Of a stretch of 64,000 nucleotides of DNA, positions 33,310 to 43,172 are shown one piece after another. How positions within the stretch are numbered: the stretch's first letter is position 1; the number at the start of each line of letters is the position of its first letter. The notes under the pieces were generated by a model. The model had not been told where the DNA came from. It saw only the letters and a list, made by a program, of their open reading frames with translations, and made no database searches. A program made the position numbers and the translations under genes. This DNA comes from a virus, in IMG/VR virus record IMGVR_UViG_3300008267_000033, positions 82,213 to 146,212 of that record. The stretch is one strand, 5' to 3'.

Positions 33310-33695
33310 TCTTTCTTTTCCACGTGGATGGCGTCGGAGAATGTGACGTCAGCAGGACGTTCATCTGCACTCATTAGGATGTCTTTAGGATCAATTTTAC
33401 GAATGGTATGCTGTCCCTCATCATCTTCGATGTCCAGGCCACGTGTCCAACGTCCATGTGCCACAAGAATCCACTCGCCCACATGCACATCCTGTTGCTC
33501 AGGGCCAACAGCATACACTCTGCCCCAGCGTGGACGTATGCCCGAACTCTTGCCATTATCGTTCAACAACACAATTCCACCATTGGATAAACGTTCGTCA
33601 AATGTCATGTCTTCTACCAGCACTGAATCACTCAGTGCTTGTAGTCGGCTTACCTTGTGTGCGCTGTATGCTGCCTTCATTGGTCTAAATTCCAT
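33303..33695 (-). CDS. GroES-like co-chaperonin (gp31 analogue)
   Basis: 130 residues, longer than host GroES (about 97) and T4 gp31 (111). The core reads L-S-D-S-V-L-V-E, then the mobile-loop region F-D-E-R-L-S-N-G-G-I-V-L with the G-G-I-V-L GroEL-binding tripeptide-like segment, R-W-G-R-V-Y-A-V-G-P and V-G-E-W-I-L-V. It likely caps host GroEL to fold the capsid protein, as gp31 does. The N- and C-terminal extensions are extra. Overlaps the upstream gene by 19 bases. Confidence 0.8.
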   Translation of the reverse strand: MEFRPMKAAYSAHKVSRLQALSDSVLVEDMTFDERLSNGGIVLLNDNGKSSGIRPRWGRVYAVGPEQQDVHVGEWILVAHGRWTRGLDIEDDEGQHTIRKIDPKDILMSADERPADVTFSDAIHVEKKEW

Positions 33696-33907
33696 TTATG
33701 TGAAGATGTCTTGGCCTGAACTTGTTTTTGATATTGATCGTGAACTTGTTGTGGACGGCTTTGAACAGGTTGATTTTGTTCATTTATTGCGTCACCACGT
33801 GCATTGACTTTCATGTTGCCCACTGCACGTTCTTTTTCGTTTTTCAAACGCAAGGCACCCATGTCCACTGGTTTACCTCTAGAACTTTTGTATATTTCTT
33901 TGGTCAT
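33677..33907 (-). CDS. Small conserved T4-like phage protein
   Basis: 76 residues, basic and disordered-like, with M-T-K-E-I-Y-K-S-S-R-G-K-P-V-D-M-G, N-M-K-V-N-A-R-G-D-A-I and a Gln-rich end. I recognise the pattern from T4-like marine phages; it has no assigned role. A good AGGAG precedes the ATG, and a TTAAATAA box whose TAA is the stop of the next gene lies at 33925-33932. Confidence 0.6.
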   Translation of the reverse strand: MTKEIYKSSRGKPVDMGALRLKNEKERAVGNMKVNARGDAINEQNQPVQSRPQQVHDQYQKQVQAKTSSHKWNLDQ

Positions 33908-33924
33908 TGTTTTCTCCTAAAATC

Positions 33925-33932
33925 TTATTTAA
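33925..33932 (-). promoter_or_regulatory. TAAATA box overlapping an upstream stop codon
   Basis: Minus-strand TTAAATAA; its TAA is the stop of the gene ending at 33929; AGGAG and the ATG at 33907 follow. Confidence 0.45.
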
Positions 33933-34441
33933 CGCAGGAACTCACGGGCATCTAAATCATAGAAAATTGAGTCAATTCTATGCACACCCAACAAGTACAA
34001 CACGTAACTGGCCACACTGGACCCACGTCCTACTCCCCATATCATGCGGTTGGCTTGCAATGTATCCACAAGATATTTAAGATAACGCAACAGGTCAAAC
34101 AAGTTGCGTTCTTGAAACAGCAACAGCTCTTGACCACAACGTTGTAATTTTGCTTCTGAATCACACAGGCTCAAGATATATTCAGCAATGTCCATGTGTT
34201 GATATTCCGCAGGCATGTGCCAGCAGTTCTGCTTAATTGTATCAAACTCCGCCACGGTCATGTCTGTAAATGCATACTCAACCAGCTCAGGAACTTGGTC
34301 CAGGTATGCTGATGCTGTTTCCAAGTTCACATCCGGCTCCACCAGCATGCCCGACAGGCTTTCGATTGTGGCATCACGCATGATCATGCTCACAAGATCA
34401 CTCTCGTTGTAGATGATTTGTCCGTATTGATCAGTCTTCAT
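33929..34441 (-). CDS. DnaE-like fragment conserved in T4-like phages
   Basis: 170 residues from ATG 34441. The C-terminal 60 residues (F-D-L-L-R-Y-L-K-Y-L-V, then W-G-V-G-R-G-S-S-V-A-S-Y-V-L-Y-L-L-G-V) match the start of the catalytic module of bacterial DNA polymerase III alpha (V-G-P-G-R-G-S-A-A-G-S). The catalytic Asp triad and all other polymerase parts are absent, so it cannot be a polymerase alone. It may be a nucleotide-binding remnant with a new role. The start overlaps the upstream gene by 11 bases. Confidence 0.6.
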   Translation of the reverse strand: MKTDQYGQIIYNESDLVSMIMRDATIESLSGMLVEPDVNLETASAYLDQVPELVEYAFTDMTVAEFDTIKQNCWHMPAEYQHMDIAEYILSLCDSEAKLQRCGQELLLFQERNLFDLLRYLKYLVDTLQANRMIWGVGRGSSVASYVLYLLGVHRIDSIFYDLDAREFLR

Positions 34442-35033
34442 TTCGTGTGAAGTTGGCAAACACCACTGTGTTGGCAGTGGGTTCAGACATGTTTTCGGGC
34501 CAGGTCAGGCCATATTCAACCCAGGCATTGGGCACAACTTTGAGTACATTGTCTGCCAAGGCATCTGCTTCTATGGTGTTGTGTTGCACTGTGGATGCAT
34601 GCCACCAGCCTTCCACACGGAACGGCCCTGGGCTATCTTCTTCAGCATCATGTTGATACCAAACTGAATCCCCCAACACACTGCTCAAATCTAATCTGGT
34701 CACTGTCATTCGCCCTTCCATGATGGCATTGAGTTTGTAGTATAACATCATGCCAATGATCTGGTCAACTGGTTCTTCGGGCAGGGTGGTCACATTCACA
34801 CCCATGATCTGCAACATTTCGGCACGTTCTCTTGAGTCTTGGTTGATGAACACAGTATTGGCCAACTCGCCATGCATGAACATTTTGAGTCGGTCCATGG
34901 CAATGTTGGTATTGAGTGCATCCATGGTCTTGGTCAACAGGCTCATGCTTAGTGAATAGCTGTTCATTTGCAGGCGGTCATCGTAGTAGATTCCGGCCAG
35001 GAAGTCTAGGTCGTATTGTAGTCTAACGTTCAT
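34431..35033 (-). CDS. Conserved phage protein of unknown function
   Basis: 200 residues. N-terminal M-N-V-R-L-Q-Y-D-L-D-F-L-A-G-I-Y, then a helical middle (M-D-R-L-K-M-F-M-H-G-E-L-A-N) and an acidic loop (H-D-A-E-E-D-S-P-G-P-F). Only seen in T4-like phage context as far as I recognise. It is the second gene in a unit driven by the promoter at 35272-35301, next to the DnaE-like fragment. Confidence 0.5.
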   Translation of the reverse strand: MNVRLQYDLDFLAGIYYDDRLQMNSYSLSMSLLTKTMDALNTNIAMDRLKMFMHGELANTVFINQDSRERAEMLQIMGVNVTTLPEEPVDQIIGMMLYYKLNAIMEGRMTVTRLDLSSVLGDSVWYQHDAEEDSPGPFRVEGWWHASTVQHNTIEADALADNVLKVVPNAWVEYGLTWPENMSEPTANTVVFANFTRNED

Positions 35034-35266
35034 TGGATGTTGATCTTGTCGTCAAAGTTTGAGTCACCTTGAGCCTTCTTGTAGCTCTCTTGCAACCGGG
35101 TTTGATACATGTTTTGATAGTTTTCCATGGCCATGCGTATTTGATCGCACAAATGACCATTTCCTGTGCGAGCAGCAATGCTTAGTTTTTTGCCCAGTTC
35201 GTTGATTCGGGCGCCGAGTTCTTCCAGCGTTTGTTCGTCGAGTGAGCCTATCAGCGGATGTTCCAT
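35030..35266 (-). CDS. Small helical conserved phage protein
   Basis: 78 residues, mostly two helices (L-E-E-L-G-A-R-I-N-E-L-G-K-K-L and Q-I-R-M-A-M-E-N-Y-Q-N-M-Y). It resembles small dimeric helical proteins of T4-like phages. It is the first gene after a sigma70-type promoter and is translationally coupled to the next gene by a 4-base overlap. Confidence 0.55.
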   Translation of the reverse strand: MEHPLIGSLDEQTLEELGARINELGKKLSIAARTGNGHLCDQIRMAMENYQNMYQTRLQESYKKAQGDSNFDDKINIQ

Positions 35267-35271
35267 AGTGT

Positions 35272-35301
35272 ATTATAGCGCGACCCGCTGACAGAAGTCA
35301 A
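35272..35301 (-). promoter_or_regulatory. Sigma70-type promoter (18-bp spacer)
   Basis: Minus-strand TTGACT (35296-35301), 18-base spacer, TATAAT (35272-35277), directly before the gene starting at 35266. Confidence 0.65.
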
Positions 35302-35311
35302 GGCGTTTGGA

Positions 35312-36814
35312 TTACCAGTTGCCCACAAAAGTAACAGCATTGTTTCCAATAGGAGTCAATCTGATGTAACTGTTGGTCAGTACAGTGGGTGCGCCACCAG
35401 GTGCCGAACTGTATTGAATCTGCGGAGTGAATGTGGTTGCAGCATTGGTTCTCACAATGCCACGAATTACCACAGTGATATTTTCTGTTGCACTGACACT
35501 GGCAGCAGTTACTACCACCGCAGTAACAGACGTGCCGTATATTCTACTCACAGCACCCAGGGTATTACCAGTAGTGCTAGTAGTGTCAGCAGTGTAGGTA
35601 ATACCAGTCAATGCGGCAGACACAGCAAACAGTGTGCTCAAGGTATGTGAGTTTGACCCCACTCCGCGTGTGATGTAATACACTGCTTCCATAAAGTAAC
35701 TGGTACCAGATGGCAGTGAAATTGCCCCCAAACCACTAGTACCAATGTTGAATACTTTTTGTGCTGCACTACTGTCGTTGGCCAGGTAGTCTGCGGCCAA
35801 CACCATAAAGTGTGTGGTGTCTAACACACCGCGATTGCTGGCACTGGGTGTGCCGTAAAATGACACACCGTCATATTCAAATGCACCAGCACCAGCAGTG
35901 GTCATATTGGTACCACTACTGAATGACAGTGCAGGAACTGTGGCTGTACCTGCAGTTGGACGTACAAAAGCATTGACATTGCCACCTGTGACATTTCCTG
36001 TGGCACTTACCAAACCAACTGTGCGTAAGTTACCACCTTGTATGTTGCCAGTGATATTGGCCAAGCCTGCTGAATTAATATTGCCACCGGTGACATTACC
36101 TGTGGCCGAAACTAACCCTGCAGTGTTGACATTGCCACCTATGACATTGCCTGTGGCGCTGACAAAACCACTGGCAGTCAAACTGGCCACAGTGAGTGCG
36201 CCGCCGGGGAAACTGCTCAAACCGCGATTCAAGTCAAACACAGTGATGGTGCTGCCGCCGTCATAACTGCCAAATCCAAATTCAAATGTACCTGTGGTGC
36301 CAAATGTAATGGTGTTGCTGACTCCAGACGTACCCGGGCTTATGCCTTGAATACCTGTCAACCCCACGCTGACTGTTGCAGGCAAGGTCAATGTGTGTGC
36401 CACGTTGGTGATGGCTATTTGCAGTTTCATGTAGCCATAGCTTCCACTGGAGGGGAAATTATTAAATGCCAAGGTCACGCTGCCTGCACTGGCCGAAGAA
36501 TAAGACTGATAGTGTGCAGATGCATAATTCAGTGTGAGTGTGCCCGAAATTGGGCTGGGAGCAATTTTTACCGCTGAAAAATCCTGGATCAATGCTGCAT
36601 ATAGCAATGCATCATTCATGTTGTTGTCCAAGGTGGTTCCTGTGAGTGCTGCCTTGAGTACAACTTTGGTCTGCAGATCATTAATTTCATCTGCAGCATA
36701 CTGAAAATTCACCTTGGTCTGTGTGAAGTTGTCACGAAACCCTTGCGAGTTGTTGTCTTGACCAGCAATGGGGTAAGTGCCGTCAATGTTGTTTGGGTTA
36801 ATATTACTTGACAT
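35312..36814 (-). CDS. Tail-fibre-like structural protein with GNVTGGNV repeats
   Basis: 500 residues, strongly beta type with few Lys/Arg. The N-terminus N-P-N-N-I-D-G-T-Y-P-I-A-G-Q-D-N-N-S-Q-G-F-R-D is typical of long fibre or tail proteins that start with an attachment segment. Residues around 210-290 contain repeated V-S-A-T-G-N-V-T-G-G-N-V-N-T-A-G-L units, as in the 814-aa protein. The C-terminal 200 residues look like a receptor-binding domain. Role inferred from composition and repeats. Confidence 0.65.
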   Translation of the reverse strand: MSSNINPNNIDGTYPIAGQDNNSQGFRDNFTQTKVNFQYAADEINDLQTKVVLKAALTGTTLDNNMNDALLYAALIQDFSAVKIAPSPISGTLTLNYASAHYQSYSSASAGSVTLAFNNFPSSGSYGYMKLQIAITNVAHTLTLPATVSVGLTGIQGISPGTSGVSNTITFGTTGTFEFGFGSYDGGSTITVFDLNRGLSSFPGGALTVASLTASGFVSATGNVIGGNVNTAGLVSATGNVTGGNINSAGLANITGNIQGGNLRTVGLVSATGNVTGGNVNAFVRPTAGTATVPALSFSSGTNMTTAGAGAFEYDGVSFYGTPSASNRGVLDTTHFMVLAADYLANDSSAAQKVFNIGTSGLGAISLPSGTSYFMEAVYYITRGVGSNSHTLSTLFAVSAALTGITYTADTTSTTGNTLGAVSRIYGTSVTAVVVTAASVSATENITVVIRGIVRTNAATTFTPQIQYSSAPGGAPTVLTNSYIRLTPIGNNAVTFVGNW

Positions 36815-36826
36815 CGATAATCCTTG

Positions 36827-39800
36827 TTAGACCAAAATATTAGATTTGGGAAATACCAGATATTTATCCAATGTGTCACTGGTATCATACATATCCACTG
36901 GCGCAATAAACTGCATGCTGGCTTCATCAAATGTGGTTTCGTTGCCAATCACAGTGACCACAGTTATCAAATTTTGCCAGTTGATTAGTGTCAATCCCAC
37001 GCCTGGAGCTGTTGGACGATACAATTGAGCAGTAGCGTAGAACTGTCCTTGTGTGACTTGTACAAAGCTGTTGGGTGCAATCTGCTGAAAAGGTTGCAGG
37101 GTGACCACAGCCGGATCAGTGGCAGTGGCTGGTGTTATGACCACTTCATAAATGTCCATGCGGTAATTGCCCCAGTTAGCAGTCATCAACCCTGTGTCAT
37201 TGAGTAGTTGTACAGGAGGGCTGTCGGCAGCAGTGATGGTAGCGACAGACACAGTTTGATTCACACTCACAGTGTATGTGCCTGCGCCACCGGCCGCAGT
37301 CTGAAATGCCGTGATTGTGGTATTTGCAGATATTCCAGTTCCTATGAGTTCTGTGCCTATTGCCAGGGTACCTGTAATGATAGAACTCACAGTGAGTGTG
37401 GTGCCAGATATTGATCCTCTAAATGTGGCGGCAATTTCTGCAATACGAAATTGAGTACTATTGGGTTTGTCATACACACAATAAATTTGGTTGTTGGTAC
37501 CAAATCCTACCACGTCGCCAATGGCATCACCGGTGAACCATATGATATCACCTGCTGTCATGTCAGTGGTATCGGTACAAGTTATACGGTCTGTGGCTGC
37601 TGTGGTAGCTGTGCAGTCCACCTGAAAGCCGCCGGGAATGGTGTAAGCACTATCAAAACTGCCGGTAGCAAATCCCACTGTGGCAGTATCAAATCCTGTG
37701 CTGTCATACACCGCAGTGTACTCTTGCCAGGCTTCATCGTTTGTGTAATTGGCAAAATTTTCTTGTTTGACAAAGATGATTTTGGTGCCGTTGTCTAGAA
37801 CCACTTTTGTACCAAATGGTGCTGTGCCACCATCGTCGATCCAGGTCAAGCCATCAACTCCACCCATAGCATTGATTTCATCTTGAGTGCGGTAGTTGAT
37901 GTCCACATAGGCCAAATTGGTAGCACATTGTACCTGGCCCAGATTCACAAAACCTGCGGTGTTTTCATAGTCAAAAGTGGTTAGACTGCCCTCAGGGGTC
38001 CACTGCTGTGTTTCTGTGTCCCAGTTGCGACTTAGAGTGCGATCCAGCACATAGCGATCAACCTTGTAGTCCACACTGTTGAGTTGTTGCGCAAAATATT
38101 CCGATATGTAGTAGGCAATCTGCTGACTGCGTCCTGGGTTGGCGTAGCAGATCACCCAGGCTGGTGTAAATCCCAGCACCCGCCCATTGGTTTGTTTGCT
38201 GGTCATCCACAAGGGCAATTTGGTAGATATCTGTCCCACCACATCAATCACTTGGTCTCGCATGTTGATCAAACTGTTGGGATACACCTGTGTGACAGAC
38301 GTACTGCCGTCGCCGGGGTCTGTGATGGCATAGGGCAAATTTACAATTTTGTTCACACTTTCACCGGCTGCATTCACAAGATTGTCAACAATTCGGCTGT
38401 ACACAACTTCATAAACAACATTGCCGTTGACGTCCAATGCCTGCGCAGTTTCAATACTGCCCAGTATGAGATTTTTCCAGTAGTGGTTGAGGTACAAGCT
38501 GGACACATAAGTGTCAATGGTTTCCGGTGCCAGGCCCACCGCATGTTCGTACTTAACAGCAGTGCTGACTCCAAAGTTGGCGTCATCAGGTCTGTAAATG
38601 TATGTAGGCACAAAAATTTCTTGATTGGTTAACAGGCTGTTCAGCAGCAGTCGATCATTCACCGGCGGTTGTGCTACCACATACAAATTTTGATAAGGAT
38701 AGTTGTACTCTCTTAGCAATTTTAGATTGAATGTGCGAAACACCGACACTGCATCCAGTGCGCCAGTGACCTGCATCACTGGCTCGAGCACAGCACCAGT
38801 ACCGCCAAATCCCTGGGTCACTGTCAGTGTGGCTGGCGCAGTGTATCCTTCGCCCTGTGTGGTCACAATCACAGAAGTGATGACCCCACCACTGACCACT
38901 GCTGTGGCAGTGGCTGTGACTGCGGTGGCACCCACTGGAGCTGAAAACGTCAGCGTGGGCAAATTCACACTGCTGTAGCCTGATCCGCCATTGACCACGG
39001 TCACACTGGCCACATTGAATATATCTTGTGTGCTACTTTCTGAATAGGCATTGATAGTAAACACAAATTCACTGTCAAATGTGGTCTCTTCCACTCCGGT
39101 GATATTGCTTTGAGTTCGGTCAAATGTGGTAAAACCCAGGTCCACTGCAAATGTGTTGAACGTGACCCTTCCGGCAATTTCTCCACTGGGCAACAGTTGC
39201 AGACCCTGCGGCAGTTCGTTGAATGCACCACTTTTGAGTCTATAGCTCAACACAGTGCCGCCACGATTCACAGCTTCAATTTTGAGTAGGCTGGTGGCTC
39301 CATTTTCTATTGCGCCCAGATCTGTCTCAGTGATCCAGAGAGATTCAGTGTCAGACTGACCAATGATGGTGATGGTAAAAGGATATGGTTGACTGACCAC
39401 TGTGGGATTGCTGACCTGGCTCACAGTGATGTTGAAGCTGAAAGTTACTTCTAACAGACCTTGATCAGGAATAAATCCGTAATACCAACCTGTGGTGGGA
39501 TCCAGTGTGAGTCCCGGTGGTAGTCCTTCGCCTTGATTGACAGAAATACTGTAGGTCAATCCCACAGTGTCATAGTCATTGCCCCTAAACTGATAGGCAA
39601 AATAGTTGTCGGCACGCACTCGACCCAGATCACTGGGTTGAGCATTCAGCAAAAAGGGACTGCGATCTACATCAACGTCTGCTGTGACAAAAGTATTGTC
39701 ACTGGTGACTTCTGTGTTGTCTGCAGTGAGATCATCTTTGTTGTACACATATATGGTAAAAGTTCTTAGATTGCTGCTTTTGCCGTCAGTGGCTTGCAGG

Positions 39801-40654
39801 GTAAACTGATAATTTTTGTTGATGGCTTCGACCACAAAATCAAAAGGCACAGTGTCATTTTGAGTAAGGTCGTAGCCTGCAGTTTGTCCAACGTCGGCAG
39901 CAGGTTGTATGTAGCCAGACAGACGACCGGCTGTGGTGAGGGTTAGTCCTGGGGGTAATTCACCTGCCACTTTACGAACTGTGATGGTTTCGTCAGGATC
40001 TTGATTGGTTGTTTCAAAGGTCAGATCCACAAGATCACCGTCATAGTAGATGCCCACCCAACCAGTGATTGTGGCACCCAAGTTGGTTTGACTGATGTTA
40101 ATGGTGTATCGTCCTATGCCGCCGTTGGCTGTGCCAGTGTTGGTAATGGTGGTGCCTGGCACAATGCCAATGCCACGCAGTGCCATGCCATTGAGTATGG
40201 GGCCGGTGGTGACTGCACTTACCACAAGCTGGTCGCCGTTGATGGCTGCCACAAAAACAGCAGTGTCCGAAGTATCAAACGACCCCACAGGGGTGGCAAA
40301 TTCAGGCACGTCATTGCCTGACACAGTGAGTATGAATGTGCGATCGGCAATGCGAAGAACAGCACCAGTGGCTTCATTTTCGGTGTAGGCTCGCACAGTG
40401 AATTTGCTGGTTTCGTTACGATTGACCAGTTGCGGCACACCCTGCAAACTGGCAATGGCCTGCGGCACCCCAGCCACCAGGCCAGTGAGGCTGCACTGTA
40501 CACCAGCAGGCAAACGGCCGGCTATGACTTGATAATACACCTCTGTGCCAGGTTCGGGCACAGGATCATAGGCCGACAGTGTTTGCTGGTAAAATATGCC
40601 TTCAGGTATGATACCCAAGCTGCCGGCGGGGGTGATCCAAATAGGTTGTGCCAT
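36827..40654 (-). CDS. Very large tail/baseplate-associated protein with Ig-like domains
   Basis: 1275 residues. Several He_PIG-type motifs (G-R-L-P-A-G-V-Q at about 46-53, G-E-L-P-P-G-L-T-L at 231-239, L-P-P-G-L-T-L-D-P and E-L-P-Q-G-L-Q-L further on) mark Ig-like beta sandwiches. Two copies of a segment with G-T-T-I-T-N-T-G-T and [10 protein letters not shown] (about 165-192) and [10 protein letters not shown] near 1150 are related. Such extended proteins usually decorate the tail or fibres and bind carbohydrate. It starts 6 bases after the stop of the 814-aa protein and 13 bases before the next, in one operon. Confidence 0.7.
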   Translation of the reverse strand: MAQPIWITPAGSLGIIPEGIFYQQTLSAYDPVPEPGTEVYYQVIAGRLPAGVQCSLTGLVAGVPQAIASLQGVPQLVNRNETSKFTVRAYTENEATGAVLRIADRTFILTVSGNDVPEFATPVGSFDTSDTAVFVAAINGDQLVVSAVTTGPILNGMALRGIGIVPGTTITNTGTANGGIGRYTINISQTNLGATITGWVGIYYDGDLVDLTFETTNQDPDETITVRKVAGELPPGLTLTTAGRLSGYIQPAADVGQTAGYDLTQNDTVPFDFVVEAINKNYQFTLQATDGKSSNLRTFTIYVYNKDDLTADNTEVTSDNTFVTADVDVDRSPFLLNAQPSDLGRVRADNYFAYQFRGNDYDTVGLTYSISVNQGEGLPPGLTLDPTTGWYYGFIPDQGLLEVTFSFNITVSQVSNPTVVSQPYPFTITIIGQSDTESLWITETDLGAIENGATSLLKIEAVNRGGTVLSYRLKSGAFNELPQGLQLLPSGEIAGRVTFNTFAVDLGFTTFDRTQSNITGVEETTFDSEFVFTINAYSESSTQDIFNVASVTVVNGGSGYSSVNLPTLTFSAPVGATAVTATATAVVSGGVITSVIVTTQGEGYTAPATLTVTQGFGGTGAVLEPVMQVTGALDAVSVFRTFNLKLLREYNYPYQNLYVVAQPPVNDRLLLNSLLTNQEIFVPTYIYRPDDANFGVSTAVKYEHAVGLAPETIDTYVSSLYLNHYWKNLILGSIETAQALDVNGNVVYEVVYSRIVDNLVNAAGESVNKIVNLPYAITDPGDGSTSVTQVYPNSLINMRDQVIDVVGQISTKLPLWMTSKQTNGRVLGFTPAWVICYANPGRSQQIAYYISEYFAQQLNSVDYKVDRYVLDRTLSRNWDTETQQWTPEGSLTTFDYENTAGFVNLGQVQCATNLAYVDINYRTQDEINAMGGVDGLTWIDDGGTAPFGTKVVLDNGTKIIFVKQENFANYTNDEAWQEYTAVYDSTGFDTATVGFATGSFDSAYTIPGGFQVDCTATTAATDRITCTDTTDMTAGDIIWFTGDAIGDVVGFGTNNQIYCVYDKPNSTQFRIAEIAATFRGSISGTTLTVSSIITGTLAIGTELIGTGISANTTITAFQTAAGGAGTYTVSVNQTVSVATITAADSPPVQLLNDTGLMTANWGNYRMDIYEVVITPATATDPAVVTLQPFQQIAPNSFVQVTQGQFYATAQLYRPTAPGVGLTLINWQNLITVVTVIGNETTFDEASMQFIAPVDMYDTSDTLDKYLVFPKSNILV

Positions 40655-40660
40655 GTTATG

Positions 40661-43105
40661 TTACACGTTCTGCCAGGCGTTGGCATTGTAGATTCTGAGT
40701 ACATTGGCGGCGGTGTTGAAGTAAAATTGCCCTTGGACATTACCACTTAATGGGTTAGCGTTTGCGGTTGGTATGATCAAACTGGTCAATGATCCCAGGC
40801 TGGTGATGTTGGGCTGGGCCGCTGTGGTAACTGTGCCTGCTGTTGTAGCACTGGTGGCTGTGGTTGCTGTGGTTGCTGTGGTGGCTGTGGTGGCTGTGGT
40901 TGCACTGGCCACTGTTCCTGTGACATTGCCCCCTGTGATTGATGACAACGCTGCACCTGATCCAAAATGTGTGCCGGTGATATTGGCACCAGTAATGTTG
41001 CCTGTTACTGAAACAGTGGCGCCTGTGAGTGTTGTGGCATTGACATTGGCTCCGCCCAGCACATTACCACCTGTGATATTGCCAGAGACTGACACTGTGG
41101 TGCCTGTGTGAGTGGTGGCATTGACATTGGCAACACCGGTGATGTTGCCACTGGTTATGTTGCCGGTAACATTGAGTGCAGAAACTACGTTGCCACTCAA
41201 ACTCAAACCAACAGCGTTCAAGTTGCCACCTGTGATATTGCCTGTTACTGACACTGTGGTACCTGTGTGAGTGGTGGCATTGACATTGGCTCCACCCAGC
41301 ACATTACCACCTGTTATATTGCCAGTGGCACTGACAGTGGAACCTTCCAAGGCACCAACTAAAAAAGTGCCATAGCTACTGACTGTGACCACTTCGTTGG
41401 TGATACCCACTTCTTGAGCAGCAATTAGTTTTCCTGCACTTTGATCGTAGCCTATGAATGCTGATTTTTCTGCGGTGCTGTAATAAAACAACTGCTGGCC
41501 ACGATCAAAGCCGTCATTGCTGGCCAAAGCAGCATTGTTGGCTCCGCGACCTACGCCAACAATGGGATCTTTGATGGCCAAGTTTGTGGCATTCAAATAG
41601 CTGGTACTACCCCCCACTGCAAGATTCCCGGCCAACACTGTATCGCCGGCTGCACTCACTGTGCCACCAGTGGCCAGGTTGCCTCCAGTGATGGTTCCTG
41701 TGGCTGCAAAGGCATTGGTGGTTTTGTCAAAGGTCAAGTTGGCAGTGGCGTTTGCTATTGCACTGTCGTTGAATATCACTTGAGTGTTGGCACCAGGCGC
41801 TGTTAAATTACCTGAAATATTACCAACCACATTGCCAATGAAGTTTGGTGCTGTGACATTGCCTGCAGACGACACAATGCCTAAGGTGCGTATATTGCCA
41901 CCGTCTATGTTGCCAGCCACGTTGGCTAGACCAGCAGTGACCAAGTTGCCACCTGTGACGTTGCCTGTGACTGAAACAGTGGCGCCTGTGTGAGTGGTGG
42001 CATTGACATTGGCTCCGCCCAGTACGTTGCCACCAGTGATGTTGCCTGTTGCGCTGACTTGGCCACCAGTGAGAATATTGCCACCAGTGATGTTGCCTGT
42101 AGCTGTGATAACGCCTAATGAATTTAGTTGTGTGGCAATTTCGATGTTGCCTCCAGAAATATTGGCTGCTGTCACAATATTACCAACAGCAGAAACAATT
42201 GTGCCTGATTGAATAACACCAGTGGCACTGACTATGCCACCTGTGTTGACATTGCCACCTGTGATGTTGCCTGTGGCCACTATGGTCTGCCCAGCTGTGA
42301 CTGTGTTGCTGCTGATGGCACCATTGCCGCCCAGGGCATTGCTCACATTCAAAAAGTTCAGTGTTCCCACTGTGGTCAAACTGCTGGTGGTCACGTTAGA
42401 ACTAAGTGTGGCACCAGTGAGCAAGGCTGCATTGGAGCTCACGGTGATACCTGACAATTGTGATCCATTGCCAATGAAATAGTTGCCTGACACATTACCC
42501 ACTGCACTCATTGTGGCACCCACGGTGATCAACCCGGTTATGGCCAAGTTGGCGCCTGTAATATTGCCTGCAGCATTGACATCCTGCCCGGCATTTACTG
42601 TGGCCACTGCTATGTCGCCTGCGGCTGATACTGCACCAGGTGTGACCAAGTTACCACCACGTACATTGCCTGTGACACTGAGTGTGCCCAAGGTGCCCAC
42701 TGTGGTCAAACTGCTGACTGTGACGTTGGAACTCAGGGTTGATCCTGTGATCAATGCTGCGGCAGCAACAGACACCACCCCTGTCAGTTGCGAGCCATTG
42801 CCCAAGAAAAACTGCCCAGCAGTGATGTTGCCCACAGCTGAAATAGCTGTGTTGCCAATCAAGGTGCCTGTCACAGTGGCTCCTGTGGCAGTGACAGCTA
42901 TCACGTTGGCCACGCCCTGCGGGCTCATTAATATAGCACCGCTGTTGAGTATGTTGATATTGCTGGTACCGTTGCTGATACCGCTTACCCCGCCAGCAGC
43001 AAACAGCTGACTGAAGTTGTTGTTGGTTTTGCCAAATGCTGTGCGAATCGGGTCGCCTGCGCCGTCGTTGGCAGTGGTTCCAATGCTGATGATTTCTTGT
43101 GCCAT
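40661..43105 (-). CDS. Long tail fibre with GNITGGN repeats
   Basis: 814 residues, nearly all low-complexity beta-helix-like sequence. About twenty units of T-V-S-A/V-T-G-N-I-T-G-G-N-V/L recur between residues 100 and 770, with a conserved N-terminal segment (G-D-P-I-R-T-A-F-G-K-T-N-N-N-F-S-Q-L-F) that attaches fibres to the baseplate. The C-terminus ends F-Y-F-N-T-A-A-N-V-L-R-I-Y-N-A-N-A-W, a common fibre tip. A GTAAATAC box with 17-base leader precedes the ATG. Confidence 0.75.
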   Translation of the reverse strand: MAQEIISIGTTANDGAGDPIRTAFGKTNNNFSQLFAAGGVSGISNGTSNINILNSGAILMSPQGVANVIAVTATGATVTGTLIGNTAISAVGNITAGQFFLGNGSQLTGVVSVAAAALITGSTLSSNVTVSSLTTVGTLGTLSVTGNVRGGNLVTPGAVSAAGDIAVATVNAGQDVNAAGNITGANLAITGLITVGATMSAVGNVSGNYFIGNGSQLSGITVSSNAALLTGATLSSNVTTSSLTTVGTLNFLNVSNALGGNGAISSNTVTAGQTIVATGNITGGNVNTGGIVSATGVIQSGTIVSAVGNIVTAANISGGNIEIATQLNSLGVITATGNITGGNILTGGQVSATGNITGGNVLGGANVNATTHTGATVSVTGNVTGGNLVTAGLANVAGNIDGGNIRTLGIVSSAGNVTAPNFIGNVVGNISGNLTAPGANTQVIFNDSAIANATANLTFDKTTNAFAATGTITGGNLATGGTVSAAGDTVLAGNLAVGGSTSYLNATNLAIKDPIVGVGRGANNAALASNDGFDRGQQLFYYSTAEKSAFIGYDQSAGKLIAAQEVGITNEVVTVSSYGTFLVGALEGSTVSATGNITGGNVLGGANVNATTHTGTTVSVTGNITGGNLNAVGLSLSGNVVSALNVTGNITSGNITGVANVNATTHTGTTVSVSGNITGGNVLGGANVNATTLTGATVSVTGNITGANITGTHFGSGAALSSITGGNVTGTVASATTATTATTATTATTATSATTAGTVTTAAQPNITSLGSLTSLIIPTANANPLSGNVQGQFYFNTAANVLRIYNANAWQNV
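40800..42700 (-). repeat. Repeat region of fibre gene (GNITGGN units)
   Basis: DNA copies of the same repeat, for example V-S-A-T-G-N-I-T-G-G-N units of about 19-30 residues, are spread over most of the gene and give near-identical stretches such as A-N-V-N-A-T-T-H-T-G. Homologous recombination between copies can change fibre length. Confidence 0.7.
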
Positions 43106-43122
43106 GTTTGTGTTCCAGTGCA

Positions 43123-43130
43123 GTATTTAC
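43123..43130 (-). promoter_or_regulatory. Late-type TAAATA box of the leftward fibre operon
   Basis: Minus-strand GTAAATAC, 17 bases before the ATG at 43105. Confidence 0.5.
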
Positions 43131-43146
43131 CAAAACTTTTATTGTG

Positions 43147-43154
43147 CTAAATAC
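43147..43154 (+). promoter_or_regulatory. Late-type TAAATA box of the rightward fibre operon
   Basis: Plus-strand CTAAATAC, 18 bases before the ATG at 43173, with GGGAG in the leader. It lies back to back with the leftward box at 43123. Confidence 0.5.
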
Positions 43155-43172
43155 TCAGAATGGGAGTGTTCA

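Noticed and set aside
34250-34263. Tenth copy of the VAE seam repeat in the DnaE-like gene
   Set aside because: TCCGCCACGG matches only partly and the surrounding protein is a single domain; chance match.
42483-43010. 175-codon plus-strand ORF with Pro/Ala/Val-rich sequence
   Set aside because: Antisense shadow of the GNITGGN repeats; low complexity mirrors the minus-strand gene.
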